A DNA stretch of 64,000 bases from NCBI GenBank assembly GCA_030063045.1, contig JAQSEB010000008.1, forward strand, positions 682,001 to 746,000, given 5' to 3'. A program made the position numbers and the translations under genes. Positions 25,363 to 36,503 of the stretch are shown one piece after another. Numbering within the stretch: position 1 is the stretch's first letter; each line of letters starts with the position of its first letter. The notes beneath the pieces are model-generated. The model did not search any database and was not told the origin of the DNA. It saw only the letters and a list, made by a program, of their open reading frames with translations. This DNA comes from Pratylenchus scribneri (Eukaryota; Nematoda; Chromadorea; Rhabditida; Pratylenchidae).

Positions 25363-28300
25363 TTAAAATGGATTCCTATGAATTGTGCCATTGAAAAGTG
25401 AAATGAATTTGCCCAATAAATTTCCACTAATTCGGCCATTTTCTTCTTCAATTTCATCTGTAAAATTTCCATCATTTTTCCGTCCACCTTCATCCTGTTG
25501 CCTCCATTCATTGCTGGCAACATTTTCAATGCCTGGAAATAGGTCGATTGTTTCCAATTGTAGCATATTTTTGGGCTTTTCCTTTGGCCCATCCGCTAAT
25601 TGGTCTTCAGTATCAAGGCATGGTTCATCACCAGTTTCTCCTATGATAAAATTGAGAATTATTTTTGTAAAATATTCCAAATTAATTATAAAATTGCAAA
25701 AATTAATGTAAAAAAAAATTATCGAAAAAGTATAATAGTAAAAATGCCAAAAAAAATTGCAAAAGATTATAATTTTATTGGTTTATTATAGAAGATCATC
25801 TAATCTTATGTACCGTATAATCTCTTTAAAACCCCATGAGGAAACTTTTACATTCTATCAACTGAGAAAATTTGGTCTTATGGACTTTTTTGAACAAATT
25901 ACAGCGGATTTTGTAGAGCTTAAAGGAATTAAGAAAATAAAATAAAAAATTTTAATTCACTCTGCTAGGTACTATATTGGATATTCAATCTGGAGAATTA
26001 ACAGAGGGAAGGACTAGATTACGGTATACCTAATCGATAAAATTCGGCACATTGCATCGATTGATGATGATTTTGACTTTTTTTAAGCCAATTTTAAATT
26101 AGTTTTTAAACCAGAAGTAAAAAAGAATGTTTATTAAAAAAGGCTATCAATCCTAATTGATCAAACCAAGAAAAATTTTCTAACAATCAAATTTTGGGTA
26201 TTGTTTTGGGTTTTGTGTTATGCATCAGATTCTGAACCATTATAATTTTTTCGCCATTTTCAATGTTTTTTTTTTTACCTTGAAATTAAATACCATTCTA
26301 ATTAATTTATAATTTTTCAAAAAAAATCAAACTATTTTGCCAACCATTTTTGCATGTTCTCCGTTGGTTTCCTCCCTCTTTTTCCATATTTGCCCGAATT
26401 CGTTTTAGCATTTCAAATTTTTGCGCAAATGGATCCACCCGATCGAATGGATTTCGGCCGAACATTAATCGAACCTATCAAAAGTTGATAAATTAATTTT
26501 AGAATTATTTATTTTACCCCTAAACGACGAATTTCATCAGCAATTTCCTGGCTATCTCCATTCAATGGCAGTGGAAAATTATCAGAATTTATTTGATAGG
26601 ATTTCTTCAACAATACTCCAATTAGTCGGGCACGGGACTTAAAATACAAAATGAGAATTAATTAAAATTAATTCACCAATTCGTCCATTCCATGCCGATT
26701 CAGAATCCATTTTAGCATTTGGAATTCATCCTTTGGCAAATATTGCTTTAGGGCATTTGTTTCCTGTACAAATTGAATTAATTATTAATGAAATTTAGTT
26801 CGATTTAATGACAATTATATTATATTAAAAGGAAATATTTAATTTGCAGAAAAAGATATATTAAAATTGCAGATAAGATGAATTATATCGGTTCAAAAAT
26901 CTTTAGAAATTTATCTTAGAATCTCAAACATTATATCCAATCGATAAATATAGTCAAGACGCATATCATTGATTATGTTTTGGCTTATTAGATTTAAATA
27001 ATTCTAACATAGTTTTGAAACAAAAAACAAAACTAGTTTAAACTATTTAATACCCATTTAATTTTGACCAAACCATAACTTATATTGCTTCTTGATAAGT
27101 TCTATCGAATTGTTATATGATTTTGGATGATCTAGGAAAAACCAATAATTCATTATAATCTTTTCTGTATTATAAATAATTTTTCTGCATTTTTTATATT
27201 TTTTTTTCTGAAATGGATTACAACCCTTTTATTAAATGTGAATTTTGCAAATCTTTATTTTGCACGAAAATAATCCGACTGTATTTTTAAAAATTTCTAC
27301 TATATAAAAAGTAAAAAACTATTTTTGGCACTCATAAAATTTGGAAATTTAATATTTCAAAAAATGCCGACCATATGTCCATTAAATTGGAGTAGAACAG
27401 GCACATCAAATTCGATGAGGGTTGGCATCGGCATTTCGCCTCGTCTCTCGGCACTGCCCAACATTTGTTGCTTCTCTTGGATTGGCCTAATTGGGACCAA
27501 TTCCCTCTCATTTCCAGGCAATTCCTTCAAAAATTGTTCCAATCTGCGTAATTTCTCCCGAAATGGAATTGTTTTGCCATAATAAATTCGATGAATTCGT
27601 CGTCGTTCTTCCAAAGGTAATTGACGAAATGCGGATGGAATTGGCAATTTTTTGAGCATGGAATCCGGCAAAACCATGAACATTTCATCGAGCAATTTTA
27701 GTTTTTCCTAAAATTGTAAAATTAAATTTTAATTTGATTATAATTTACAATTGTTTTCAGCGATTTGTCATGATAAATTGAACTGAAACGGGTGAACACA
27801 TCCTTTGGCAACACTTCACGATATTCCTTTAAAAAATAAAAATATGAGCAAAATAATAAATGATAATAAATATTATTCAAATATAATAAATTTTTTTTTG
27901 TTCTTTTTGAGGCAAAAAAATTTTCTTATCCAGTTGGATGATTTAGCCTAATTTTATGAACTCGTAAAAGAAAAATTTTTCTAATTTTGGACAATTTCAA
28001 TATTTCTTTGGAAAATTAAAATAAAAAATTTAAAAATAATTTTTAAAAAAAATATTTTCAAATAATATTTCTACCAATTTTCAATCAAAAATTTTTAAAT
28101 TAAAAATATTTCCTCCCCCATATTTATATAATATTGAATAATTTTTTCAATATTTCTTTGGGAAATAAAAAAAAATAATAAAAAATATTTAATAACGAAA
28201 ACGAACTGAAATAAAATTTTTAAACTATATTAATTTTTTCAAATATTATTATTTCAGCCATTTATCATAAATTTTTTATAAATATCCCTCCCTAAATTAT

Positions 28301-28511
28301 TAATTTAGGGAATTTATTGCCATTTTTCTTTTTATTGAAATTAAATTCAATTAATTTCGAAAAATATATAAGGGAATATTAAAATTGCCTGCAAAATTGA
28401 CGAATTTGTCCTCTTTGGCTTTCCTGCATCCAAGTTTACGAAATTGTCGATAAAAATGAGCATAAATTGGAATAGGATAATAAATTTTAGGAACTTTCGG
28501 AATTCATTCAT
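25363..28511 (-). CDS. SXP/RAL-2-like (DUF148) secreted protein, larger paralogue
   Basis: Exons on the minus strand: 28511-28440 (GTAAAC donor) or to 28389 (GC donor), 27826-27749, 27707 to about 27372, 26763-26677, 26637-26518, 26474-26345, 25640-25363. The first exon is a signal peptide (FLKFIILFQFMLIFI). The core reads EYREVLPKDVFTRFSSIYHD, then MLKKLPIPSAFRQLPLEERR and FLKELPGNERELV, matching the smaller paralogue downstream. Extra C-terminal exons add a Lys/Arg-rich helical part (FAQKFEMLKRIRANM) and an acidic tail with Asp, Glu and Gly (DEPCLDTEDQLADG). About 360 residues. The end of the third exon and the 600 bp intron after it are the least certain. The last junction closes in phase 1, but its GTTGGC donor is weak; without it the protein would stop at 26307. 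Confidence 0.65.
26905..27130. repeat. Palindromic MITE-like element (family C) in an intron
   Basis: The left arm around aaacattatatccaatcgat pairs with the reverse complement of the right arm around 27080-27130. It lies in the long intron (26764-27371) of the larger SXP/RAL-2-like gene. Confidence 0.55.
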
Positions 28512-28750
28512 TTTAATCAAAATTATTCATTTAAATTGCTCATCAGCACAGCGACCATTTATTATAGTACAATTCAAAGGACATTTATTAGTAAATCTTT
28601 GCTAATCAATTAAATATTGAATGACCGAAAAGCAAAGAGCTTATTAGATATGGTCCGCGCAAAAATGTGTTTGGACAGGACAGTAAGAGGGGAAAGGGAA
28701 ATAGGTGATGGTCAAGCAAAAATATATCGATGCGCTACAATTGGGCGACA

Positions 28751-29099
28751 TTTCAACTGGTCAACTTCGCTTGTAACTCATTAAGGACGAAACAGGTTTA
28801 GATGATTTTGATATCAAATTAAAGAGCGCACTTCTGGCTATCGATTGATATAAAATTTATTTGCTTTGTTTAAGAATAAGCAGAATTATACTTTAAAAAA
28901 ATTAAAAAAGAATATTATTATAAATCTGCATATTCTTATTCTTCATGGTTTTTTAAATATAACTCTGCTAATTCTAACTCAAACCAAATAAATTTTATAT
29001 CTATCGATAGCCATCATTAAGCTCTTTAATTTTATAACAAAATTATCTAAATACGTTTCGTTTTTAACGAGTTACAAGCGACGTCGCCTAGTTGAAAGG
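28751..29099. repeat. Palindromic MITE-like element, family A
   Basis: Arms of about 110 bp (28751-28864 and 28984-29099) are inverted copies, sharing cgcttgtaactcattaa/cgcttgtaactcgttaa, aaattaaagagc and ggctatcgat. It sits between the start of the SXP/RAL-2-like gene (28511) and the stop of the Gly/Gln-rich gene (29195), so it forms most of that spacer. Confidence 0.8.
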
Positions 29100-29194
29100 A
29101 TCTGAAAATTGTATGTGGCCATCAAATTGAATCATCAATTTTATACAAAAATAATCAAAAAATTAAATAATTTAAATAAAAATGAAATAAAAAA

Positions 29195-32100
29195 TCATCT
29201 TCTGGGCATATCATCCAATCCGGATCCAAGAACAGAACTCAAACCGAATCCGCCACCTCCTTTTCCGCCGCCTTTCCCACCACCGCCACCAAATAATTGG
29301 GCCAATGCATTGCCGGCATCCTCTGCCCCGCCTCCTTGTTTTACTGTTCCATTCCCACCGAACATTCCATCCAGCCCAAATTGTTTCAGCCAATCCGGCA
29401 TTTGTGGCAATTTTCCCTTCATCAATGAGCCGAATAAATCACCGTTTTCCTCATTTTCTGTTCCCGGCCCAGTTGAAGGCGTTTTGGCCGTTGTAGTTGC
29501 CATAAAATTGTTTGGAATGCCAAATTGTTGGAGGAATGAATTCAATGGATTTTGTGGCTGAGATGGCAATTCGGGTGGCGGCGTCAAATGAGGTTGTTGT
29601 GAGCCCAAGTTTGGTTGTTCTTTTGGCCCTCTCGGCTGGAAGAATTCTTGCTTTGCACTTTTTTGTTGTAAAATCAATTCTGGCTCCAAGTCTTCGGACT
29701 AAAATAGAAAAAATATATTTAAATTCTGATTATTTATGTAAAAAAAATAAAATTAAATCTAAAAAAATTAATTTAAAAAAATCTAAAAAAAATTAATTAA
29801 ATAAAATCTAAAATAATTAAATTAAATTAGCAATTCATAATAAAGCCTCTAACAATTTCCAAAGTTAATAGATTATTATAATTTAATGCTTAAATTTTAT
29901 TCAATGTAGAAAATATAGATAAAATAAACTATTTTTGTTCAAAAATATTTAAAAAAATTTTATAATATTTTTTCCTAAAATAATAATATTTTAATTATTA
30001 TTGATCGGATTTTTAGGCAAAAAATTGAAAAATACGTGCCTAAGAAATTTACTGAATAGATTTTCGGGAATGTCAAAATAGGTAATTTTGGCTTTTTATG
30101 AAATTTTTCTATTAAAAAATTATCCGAAAAAATGCCAAAAAAGTTTATTAGAAATGAAATAAGTGTTCAGAAAATTATTTATATGCTATTCTAAAAAATC
30201 TATTATATACAAAAAATAGTTCAAAACCTGAAAATCCGGTCCTATTTAATTAAGCATTACATTATTTTATTTAAATAATATTATTTTACCTTCAAAATTG
30301 GTGTTCCTTTCAAATCCAACCGTGTTCCATCGCCTCCTCCTTGTGCTCCATTCACCTTTTGTCCACTGACAGCTGATCCAAATGCCGATAACAATTTATT
30401 GAATGAGAAAAGCGAAGATGGTTCCGGCATTGAATTGATCAATTGTGACCCCTCCCTTTGATGTTGATTGCCGCCAATTTCATATTCCCTTCTCGATAGG
30501 GAAATTCCGCCGTTTTTCTGTTGTTGATTTTCCCCTTCAAATTCTTCCACAACAAATTTTTCCTTTGGCAATGTTGAACTGTAAATGTTTTTGACCGTAA
30601 TTTTTCAGAGTAGGCCAATTTGACGCGAACACTTATAACTCATCGAGGATTGAACCAATTTTCATGATTTTATTATCAAAATTAAAGAGCAGACTTTTGG
30701 CTATTCAATTATATTAATTTTGTGTAAATTGGTTCAAAAATTATAAAGTTATGCCCAAAAAACAACGAAAAATTGTTAATCCATGATAAATGATATTTTA
30801 ATTTTTTTTTTTGGACAAAACTTCCATCAAATTTAAACCAATTTAAATAAAATTTATATTATTAGATAATCAAAAGTCTGTTCTTTAATTTAATATAAAA
30901 AATTAATCAAAATTCGTTCAATTTTTGATGAGTTATATAATTTTTCCCTCAAATTCCCCTAATTTACATTCCATCGTTTCCTTTTCCACTGCCACTTAGT
31001 CTTGCCATTGTTTCCGCAATTTTTGGCAATTTTTCTGCCACACTGGCCAAAATTCGTTGAATTCCATCAGCCCCACCATGGCCTCCGAATCCATTGCCAA
31101 ATTGTTGTGGTTTTTGTTGTTCAAAGAATCCGTTTCTGGCCCTTTCCGAACCAAATGTCTCCGATTCATCGGCAATTTTGGCCAATCTTTCCTTTTGGAT
31201 TTGATCAATCCCCCCGCTTGGATTTGAAGGAGGCACAGAAAAGGCGGAACCCCGATAGCTGGCATAGGGCAATTGGAAGGAATTAGAAGAATGAGCACTT
31301 TTTTGAGGAGTAAATGAAGGCGGAGGAGGCTGAAAAATTATTTCAAATAATTATAAATTTTAGAATGTGAATTTTGAACAAATTAAAATATTTCGTCCCC
31401 ATTTTACCTACCTAATCTCTAAATTATTCCCAAAAATTTTCTCAAATTTATTTGATTTAAAATTTTATTTTAAAATTGCAAATTTTGATACCTGAAAAAA
31501 TTGTTGTTGTTGAGTTGGATTCCATTGACCAAACATTGGTTGAGATGTGGAGGGAAATTGTTGAAATTGATGACCCGAATTGATGAATGCATTTTGTTGT
31601 TGGCCATTTTCATAATCCTTAATTCATTTTAATTAATTAATGTTGCAATAAATACTTAAATATTTCAGATGCTAGGTTGTTAAATTTCGGAAAACTTCCC
31701 TTTTAGGCAATCATGGGACATAAAAATATATTCATTCGTATCAACTTGATCGATTTTTTCTAAGAAATTTCAATTTCTGAACCGAAATAAGTCCTAGGCA
31801 AAAGTTAGAAAAACCCAAACCAGTTAGGGTTCAGAGGTTTAGATAATCTTTCAGTTATTAAAATAAGTTCTATCGGTTTAAAATTGAAATTTCATAGATT
31901 AAATTGACAATGCCGAGTCGAATGAGCCTATTCTCCCAATCTGTATGAAGTCTAGATACAGAAATATCCAAAATTTAACAGTTTAACTTTATGGTAAATT
32001 CCGCGGAATTTATTAAATTCCAATATTATCTGAGCATTAATCATTAATTAATATTTCGACTCACCCAATATCCACCATTGCTAATTTGATGATGAGGATA

Positions 32101-32199
32101 GAATTGGCCCAAAACATGTAGGCCAATGTCGAAAAGAATGATGAGACCAAAAAGGGAGCAATGGCAATTTTTTGCCGGAATGAATGATTGATGCCACAT
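29195..32199 (-). CDS. Secreted Gly/Gln/Pro-rich protein, about 470 aa, family unknown
   Basis: Five exons: 32199-32065, 31617-31492, 31329-30968, 30578-30290, 29698-29195. Phases are 0, 0, 2, 0 and all close. The first exon gives a signal-like N-terminus ([20 protein letters not shown]) followed by [14 protein letters not shown]. Exon 2 is Gln/Phe-rich ([18 protein letters not shown]). Exons 3-5 each mix low complexity with one predicted amphipathic helix: [38 protein letters not shown] and [18 protein letters not shown]. The C-terminus is a Gly/Lys run then [17 protein letters not shown]. Composition suggests a cuticle, matrix or secretory-gland product, which is inference only. It is the 5'-most gene of a four-gene minus-strand cluster of mainly secreted proteins. 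Confidence 0.75.
30612..30950. repeat. Palindromic MITE-like element (family A) filling an intron
   Basis: Inverted arms of about 115 bp share tataactcat, aaattaaaga and cagacttttg.ctat. The element occupies 30612-30950 of intron 3 (30579-30967) of the Gly/Gln-rich gene, leaving only about 50 nt of other intron sequence. Confidence 0.8.
31700..31965. repeat. Palindromic MITE-like element (family C) in intron 1 of the Gly/Gln-rich gene
   Basis: attcgtatcaacttgatcga at 31735 pairs with the reverse complement of the stretch ending gccgagtcgaat at about 31922. The inner arms share gaaatttcaatttctgaacc/gaaatttcaattttaaacc. Confidence 0.65.
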
Positions 32200-34007
32200 T
32201 TTTGAGAATCAACAAATTCCAAATTTGTATAAATTTATATTCTGTTCAATTCGTGTATTTTGGCTGCTTTTTTGGCTTCTTCTTTGCCTTGTGGTCATTA
32301 TCCAAAAATGATTGCTTCTTCTTTTCCCTCAATTCAGCAATGGATGTTGATGTCAAATTGACCAAAAAGAAGACGGATCTTCACCGTGGGAAAATGAGGA
32401 GAATGCTCTTTTGGATATGTTTTGGTGGATCGGTGGTTGGAGGAGAAAATTGCGCGGACCAAAATGGCTGAGACTGAAGAATGCTTCAACAAAAACAAAT
32501 CGAGTGGATTTGGTGGTGGATTCCCCCTTTTGAAGTAGCGGTCAATGCGCAGTGAATGTGAAGGAATGGACGAAAATAGGGGAGAAAGTTATTTATTGCT
32601 GAAGTGAGCCAAGAATAGAAATTAGAACGGAATAAGGTAAATTGGGTAGACGGTGGATGGAATTGTTGCGGTAAATTTTGGTTTATTAAAAAATATAAAG
32701 CTAAATTGGATGTTAAATTTACCTGCAAAAATTAAATAATTGATAATCAAATGCAAAAAATGTTAAAATTTAAGCTATTTTATTCTATAATATTAATTAT
32801 GTATTAAAAATGGAAAAAATTTGGCGTGGCTCGAGTGGGAGTCGAACCAGCGACCCCCAGCTCTGTTGGGCCCACTCATCTCTAATGCTTTCCCAGTTGA
32901 ACCACGCCATCTAGATGCGCTATTCTCTCAAAAATTCTTTTAGCATATAAAATAAAAATGGATAGTAGATAAACATTCCTCCTTACTCATCAAATAATCT
33001 TTATTCAATGTTCTTTGTTTTGTCAGTTAAAAAGCACCTTTAAGTTTTAGAGCATTTATTTTTCATGTTTTTGATGAATTTTTGGCTAATTTACCAATTT
33101 TGGCATTTTTTGAGGGAGGAATTTCATGTAAAAAAAAGTCACAAATTTTCTATTTTAAGGTTTTGAAATCTATTTTTTAGCCAATTTCATGGGAAAACCT
33201 TTATAGGCACCTCTATTTTACGATTTTTGGGTCATCCGCTTCCTATTAATGCAAAATAAAATAAAAATTGAAAAGTAGATAGGAATTTATTCCATTTTAT
33301 GCTTGTTAAAAATTCTTAAATTTAACAAAAAATAATTTTCATTCATGCATTTATCCTAAAAATGTGCTGGGAGATGACTAATGTTTGGATTTACTTTTGT
33401 TGCGCGGGTGCAATGTTGATTGAAGGGAGAGAGGGGAGAAGAAAGGTGTGGGAATTGAAGGCGAAGATCAGCACAAGGAATGATGGATCAGGTTTGAATG
33501 AATGGGAGGAAAAGCTTCCAGCAAATGGCTATTGGGCTTACTTTTGTCCGCCACAAGCATCCCTCCCCCCCCCCCCCCCCCCCCAAAATAAATTGCGCGA
33601 TGACGTCTTCAATAGATTCACATCAGACCCTTCCCCATCCTTTCTTCCAAATTTTCATTTGTTCCCTGGAAATATTGAAGAAGTTGCTTCTTATGTAAAT
33701 TTATATTAATTAAAAATCGCACAAAGCAAATATGCATATTATGTTTACTTAATGGAAACATGTTAAAAATAAATAAATCGGAGCTAAAGATAAAATAATA
33801 TTAAATAAAAAAATTTTTCCAAATAAATTGACTTTAATTCTCTATAAATTAATGTTTTTGGAATTAATTAATTAATTCTTTTCTAATTAAAGAATTATTA
33901 TTTATATTATTACAATAGATTGGCCCATCAAAATGGTACACTCTAATGTCCAGTCTCCAATTATTTGGGCAAAATTTAGTTATTCAAAATGTTCATCAAT
34001 TTGTAAA
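32200..34007. other. No protein gene supported; holds a tRNA-like sequence and a C20 run
   Basis: Presumed promoter of the 29195-32199 gene at its left end. Plus frames at 32184-32471 and 33362-33709 lack splice or domain support; the latter crosses an uninterrupted run of 20 C at 33565-33584. Confidence 0.5.
32822..32909 (-). pseudogene. tRNA-like sequence with pol III A and B boxes (probable tRNA pseudogene or SINE head)
   Basis: On the minus strand it begins TGGCGTGG and ends with the perfect complement CCACGCCA, an 8 bp terminal stem. Inside are an A box (TGGTTCAACTGGG) and a perfect B box (GGTTCGACTCC) at 32848-32838. However, the A box overlaps the terminal stem, the canonical T stem pairs poorly, and I cannot place an anticodon loop. 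I therefore read it as a rearranged tRNA pseudogene, not a working tRNA. Confidence 0.5.
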
Positions 34008-34223
34008 TTAAATCGCATTTTTCTTTTTCGATTTCGACTGTGACCCATTTCCATGAGAAAAAGTGCACTGATTCAGCGGAAACCTTTTTGCTTTTGCATT
34101 CCAATTCCCCATATTTTGTCCCATTTTTCGCTCATTCCATTCACCTTCCAAAAAGGAATCCTCAATTATAGGAATGTCCATTGTGTCCTTCAATGACGTC
34201 AAATTGTCGTTACAAATTTTCTA
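34008..34223 (-). CDS. Possible terminal exon of an unidentified gene
   Basis: A frame preceded by an acceptor-like tgcctag at 34224. It encodes KICNDNLTSLKDTMDIPI, an acidic patch, and a basic Ser/Lys-rich C-terminus ending SKSKKKNAI. A short upstream frame near 34607 (MTELQDARLEEL) could be an earlier exon, but the phases do not join. No domain is recognised. Confidence 0.3.
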
Positions 34224-35140
34224 GGCATGTTTCAGGAAGAAGAATATAGGCAATAAAAATAATGTAAAAGTTTGACCTTGATGACAGATGCTAAGGATGA
34301 CTAATTCAATGGAATTTTGGAAATTAATCTTTGAATTAATACTTTTAATTATTTCAAATCACTGGTTTTTCAAGTCGGAATTTAGTTTCAAATTTCAATT
34401 CAAAACCAAAATGATGAATATCATTCAAAGAAAACAGTAAAATTTGCCCAGAAAATTTTATGTATTATTACAATTTTTATAAAAATCAAACTCGTAAAGT
34501 CTATCAAGGCCAATCGATTATACATTAATTAACGAAAATGATATGATCAAAGTAATTAAAATTTTAAGCACAACTCTTCCAGTCGTGCGTCCTGCAATTC
34601 CGTCATGGAATTGTATAAAATTTTTTTTATTTTTTCTCAAAAAATGGCATCTTATTAGGAATATGGATTCATAATTTGAAAATCTCCACATTTAAAGATG
34701 TTTTCTATTATTAAATTAGTCAAATTGCAGATGCGTTGGATGGGACACAAAAGGCCCCCATTTCATGCATCTATCATTTATTTAATCAAATGAAGAGAAT
34801 AGTGTCTCCCTCTTCCTTTTTTGTTATGTGCTCTCCTCTCCCTATTGAAACACTCAATTCCTCTCATCGCCTTCCCTTCTTCTCTGCTGCAGACACAATA
34901 TCAAAATCTATACTGTTCAAAATCTATATTCACTTAGAAACGTCCAAAATGACTATTTATTATTTTTGCCATAGAATTCCATTAAAAAATAAGCAAATCA
35001 TATACCAATCGATTGCTTTCGACAAGCGGAATCCGAATTTGGCAAAATTAAATGATTAGAAACTCCGTGAAAAAATTCATTTGCAAAAAACAATAATTAT
35101 TTTGTTGGAATTATCAAGCAAGAGAAAAGCAGTGCCGTCG

Positions 35141-35590
35141 TCAAAAAAATGTGCCAACAGCTCGTGCCATCGCTTGATAAAAATATGCCATTGACGAAAA
35201 TTGTGCCGAAGTTGAATAAGGTTTGTAATCACCGAAATTCAAAGTGCCCACATCCAAAATCGGCATGCCACTCCCCAAAATCGGCATGCCACTACCCAAA
35301 TTCGGTATACCATCACACAAATACGACATGAAAATGGCAGTAAAAGGTGCAAGATTGTCAAAGAAAGTTGTGCCATCATGAAAAAAGGCATGCCACCATC
35401 AAGGGAAGCCGTCCCATCATTGATAAATGGACTGCCGTAACCTCGATTACACGTGTTTTTTCGTCGATGGCATTTGGTTTTTCGGCGATGGCATTTGGTT
35501 TTTCATCGATAACATTTGGTTTTTCGGCGATGGTACATGGTTTCTCGTCAATGCCAACCATTAATTCACCCAATGGCATGGCTTAATTGA
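35141..35590. repeat. Degenerate short tandem repeats (about 20-22 bp)
   Basis: Two related blocks. At 35145-35420 the word (a/g)tgcca recurs about every 20-30 bp, clearest as ccaaaatcggcatgccactc. At 35460-35560 a 21-24 bp unit gatggcatttggtttttc(g/a) recurs four to five times; on the minus strand it reads as (I/V)xEKPNx repeats. Whether it is translated cannot be told. Confidence 0.6.
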
Positions 35591-35759
35591 CCTATGATAC
35601 CACATAATTCAATAATGGCACACTAATTTGCGTGGATTAATAGATATAGCAAAATGGACATCGAATCTGAGATCAGCGGCAAAAATTACCCCGGAAACAT
35701 ATTTTTAAACATTTTTAATTATAATTTTAAAAAATAGTGATTTTGGCCATTTTGGCTGA

Positions 35760-35925
35760 ATATAGATTTTGATCATTTTATTTGCAGTATAGATTTTAAA
35801 CATTTTTAGGGGAATATAGATTTTGAACAATATAGATTTTGAACAGTATAGATTTTGATCATTTTATAGATTTTGAACGTTTTAAGGGGAATATAGATTT
35901 TGAACAGTATAGATTTTGAATAGCC
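35760..35925. repeat. Short tandem repeat of tatagattttgaaca
   Basis: Eight or so copies of a unit like (ag)tatagattttgaaca/gatcattt, 15-30 bp apart. The same word occurs inverted near 34900-34930 (ctatactgttcaaaatctat). Confidence 0.7.
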
Positions 35926-36503
35926 GCGCTTTTACGCTGCTGCCGCCTGCTTCCCATATCCCATAAACAAAAAGACTGTGAGGGGAGTGTTCTAATGGAG
36001 AGGGGAGGGTGCAGACATGCGAAAAAAGACTAACTTGAAAAAATGTTTGATTAAAAAATGCTTGATGCAAGAAATGGGGGCATTTTGTGCCCTTCCAACG
36101 CATCTGCAATTTGTGGAAATTAATTATAGAAATGGACCTAAAAATGTAATGAGGTTTGGATTAAATCCCTGTGCTAAAGGTACGGATTATTTGCGATAAA
36201 ATTCGGTCAAATTTTGGAATTGCATTGTCTGTAAGGGCTTTGCTTAAATAAATTCAATTTAATTATTTGATTATTCGTACTTGTCCATAAATTGGCGAAT
36301 TATTTCTTCATTTTACTAAAAATTTGAATAATAAATCTAACGATGAGTGAATGAATATTTATTAATTTTATTTTAAGCATGTAGAACAAATTATATTTAT
36401 CAGCATTTAATTAAAAAAGGAGGTAATATTGACAAAAATATAAAAAAAGAATATTGCCAAAATATGTATTCATATGAATACCAAATTTCTCCATCCTCAA
36501 AAT

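Larger units (their letters stand above)
34224..36503. other. Gene-poor stretch with short degenerate repeats
   Basis: No supported gene. Plus- and minus-strand frames at 34736-35586 run through low-complexity repeats. Repeats are listed separately at 35141-35590 and 35760-35925. Confidence 0.5.

Noticed and set aside
28389..28511. First exon of the larger SXP/RAL-2-like gene as an independent small secreted peptide gene
   Set aside because: Its donor sites are phase 0 and match the phase 0 acceptor of the next exon, so it is better read as the signal-peptide exon.
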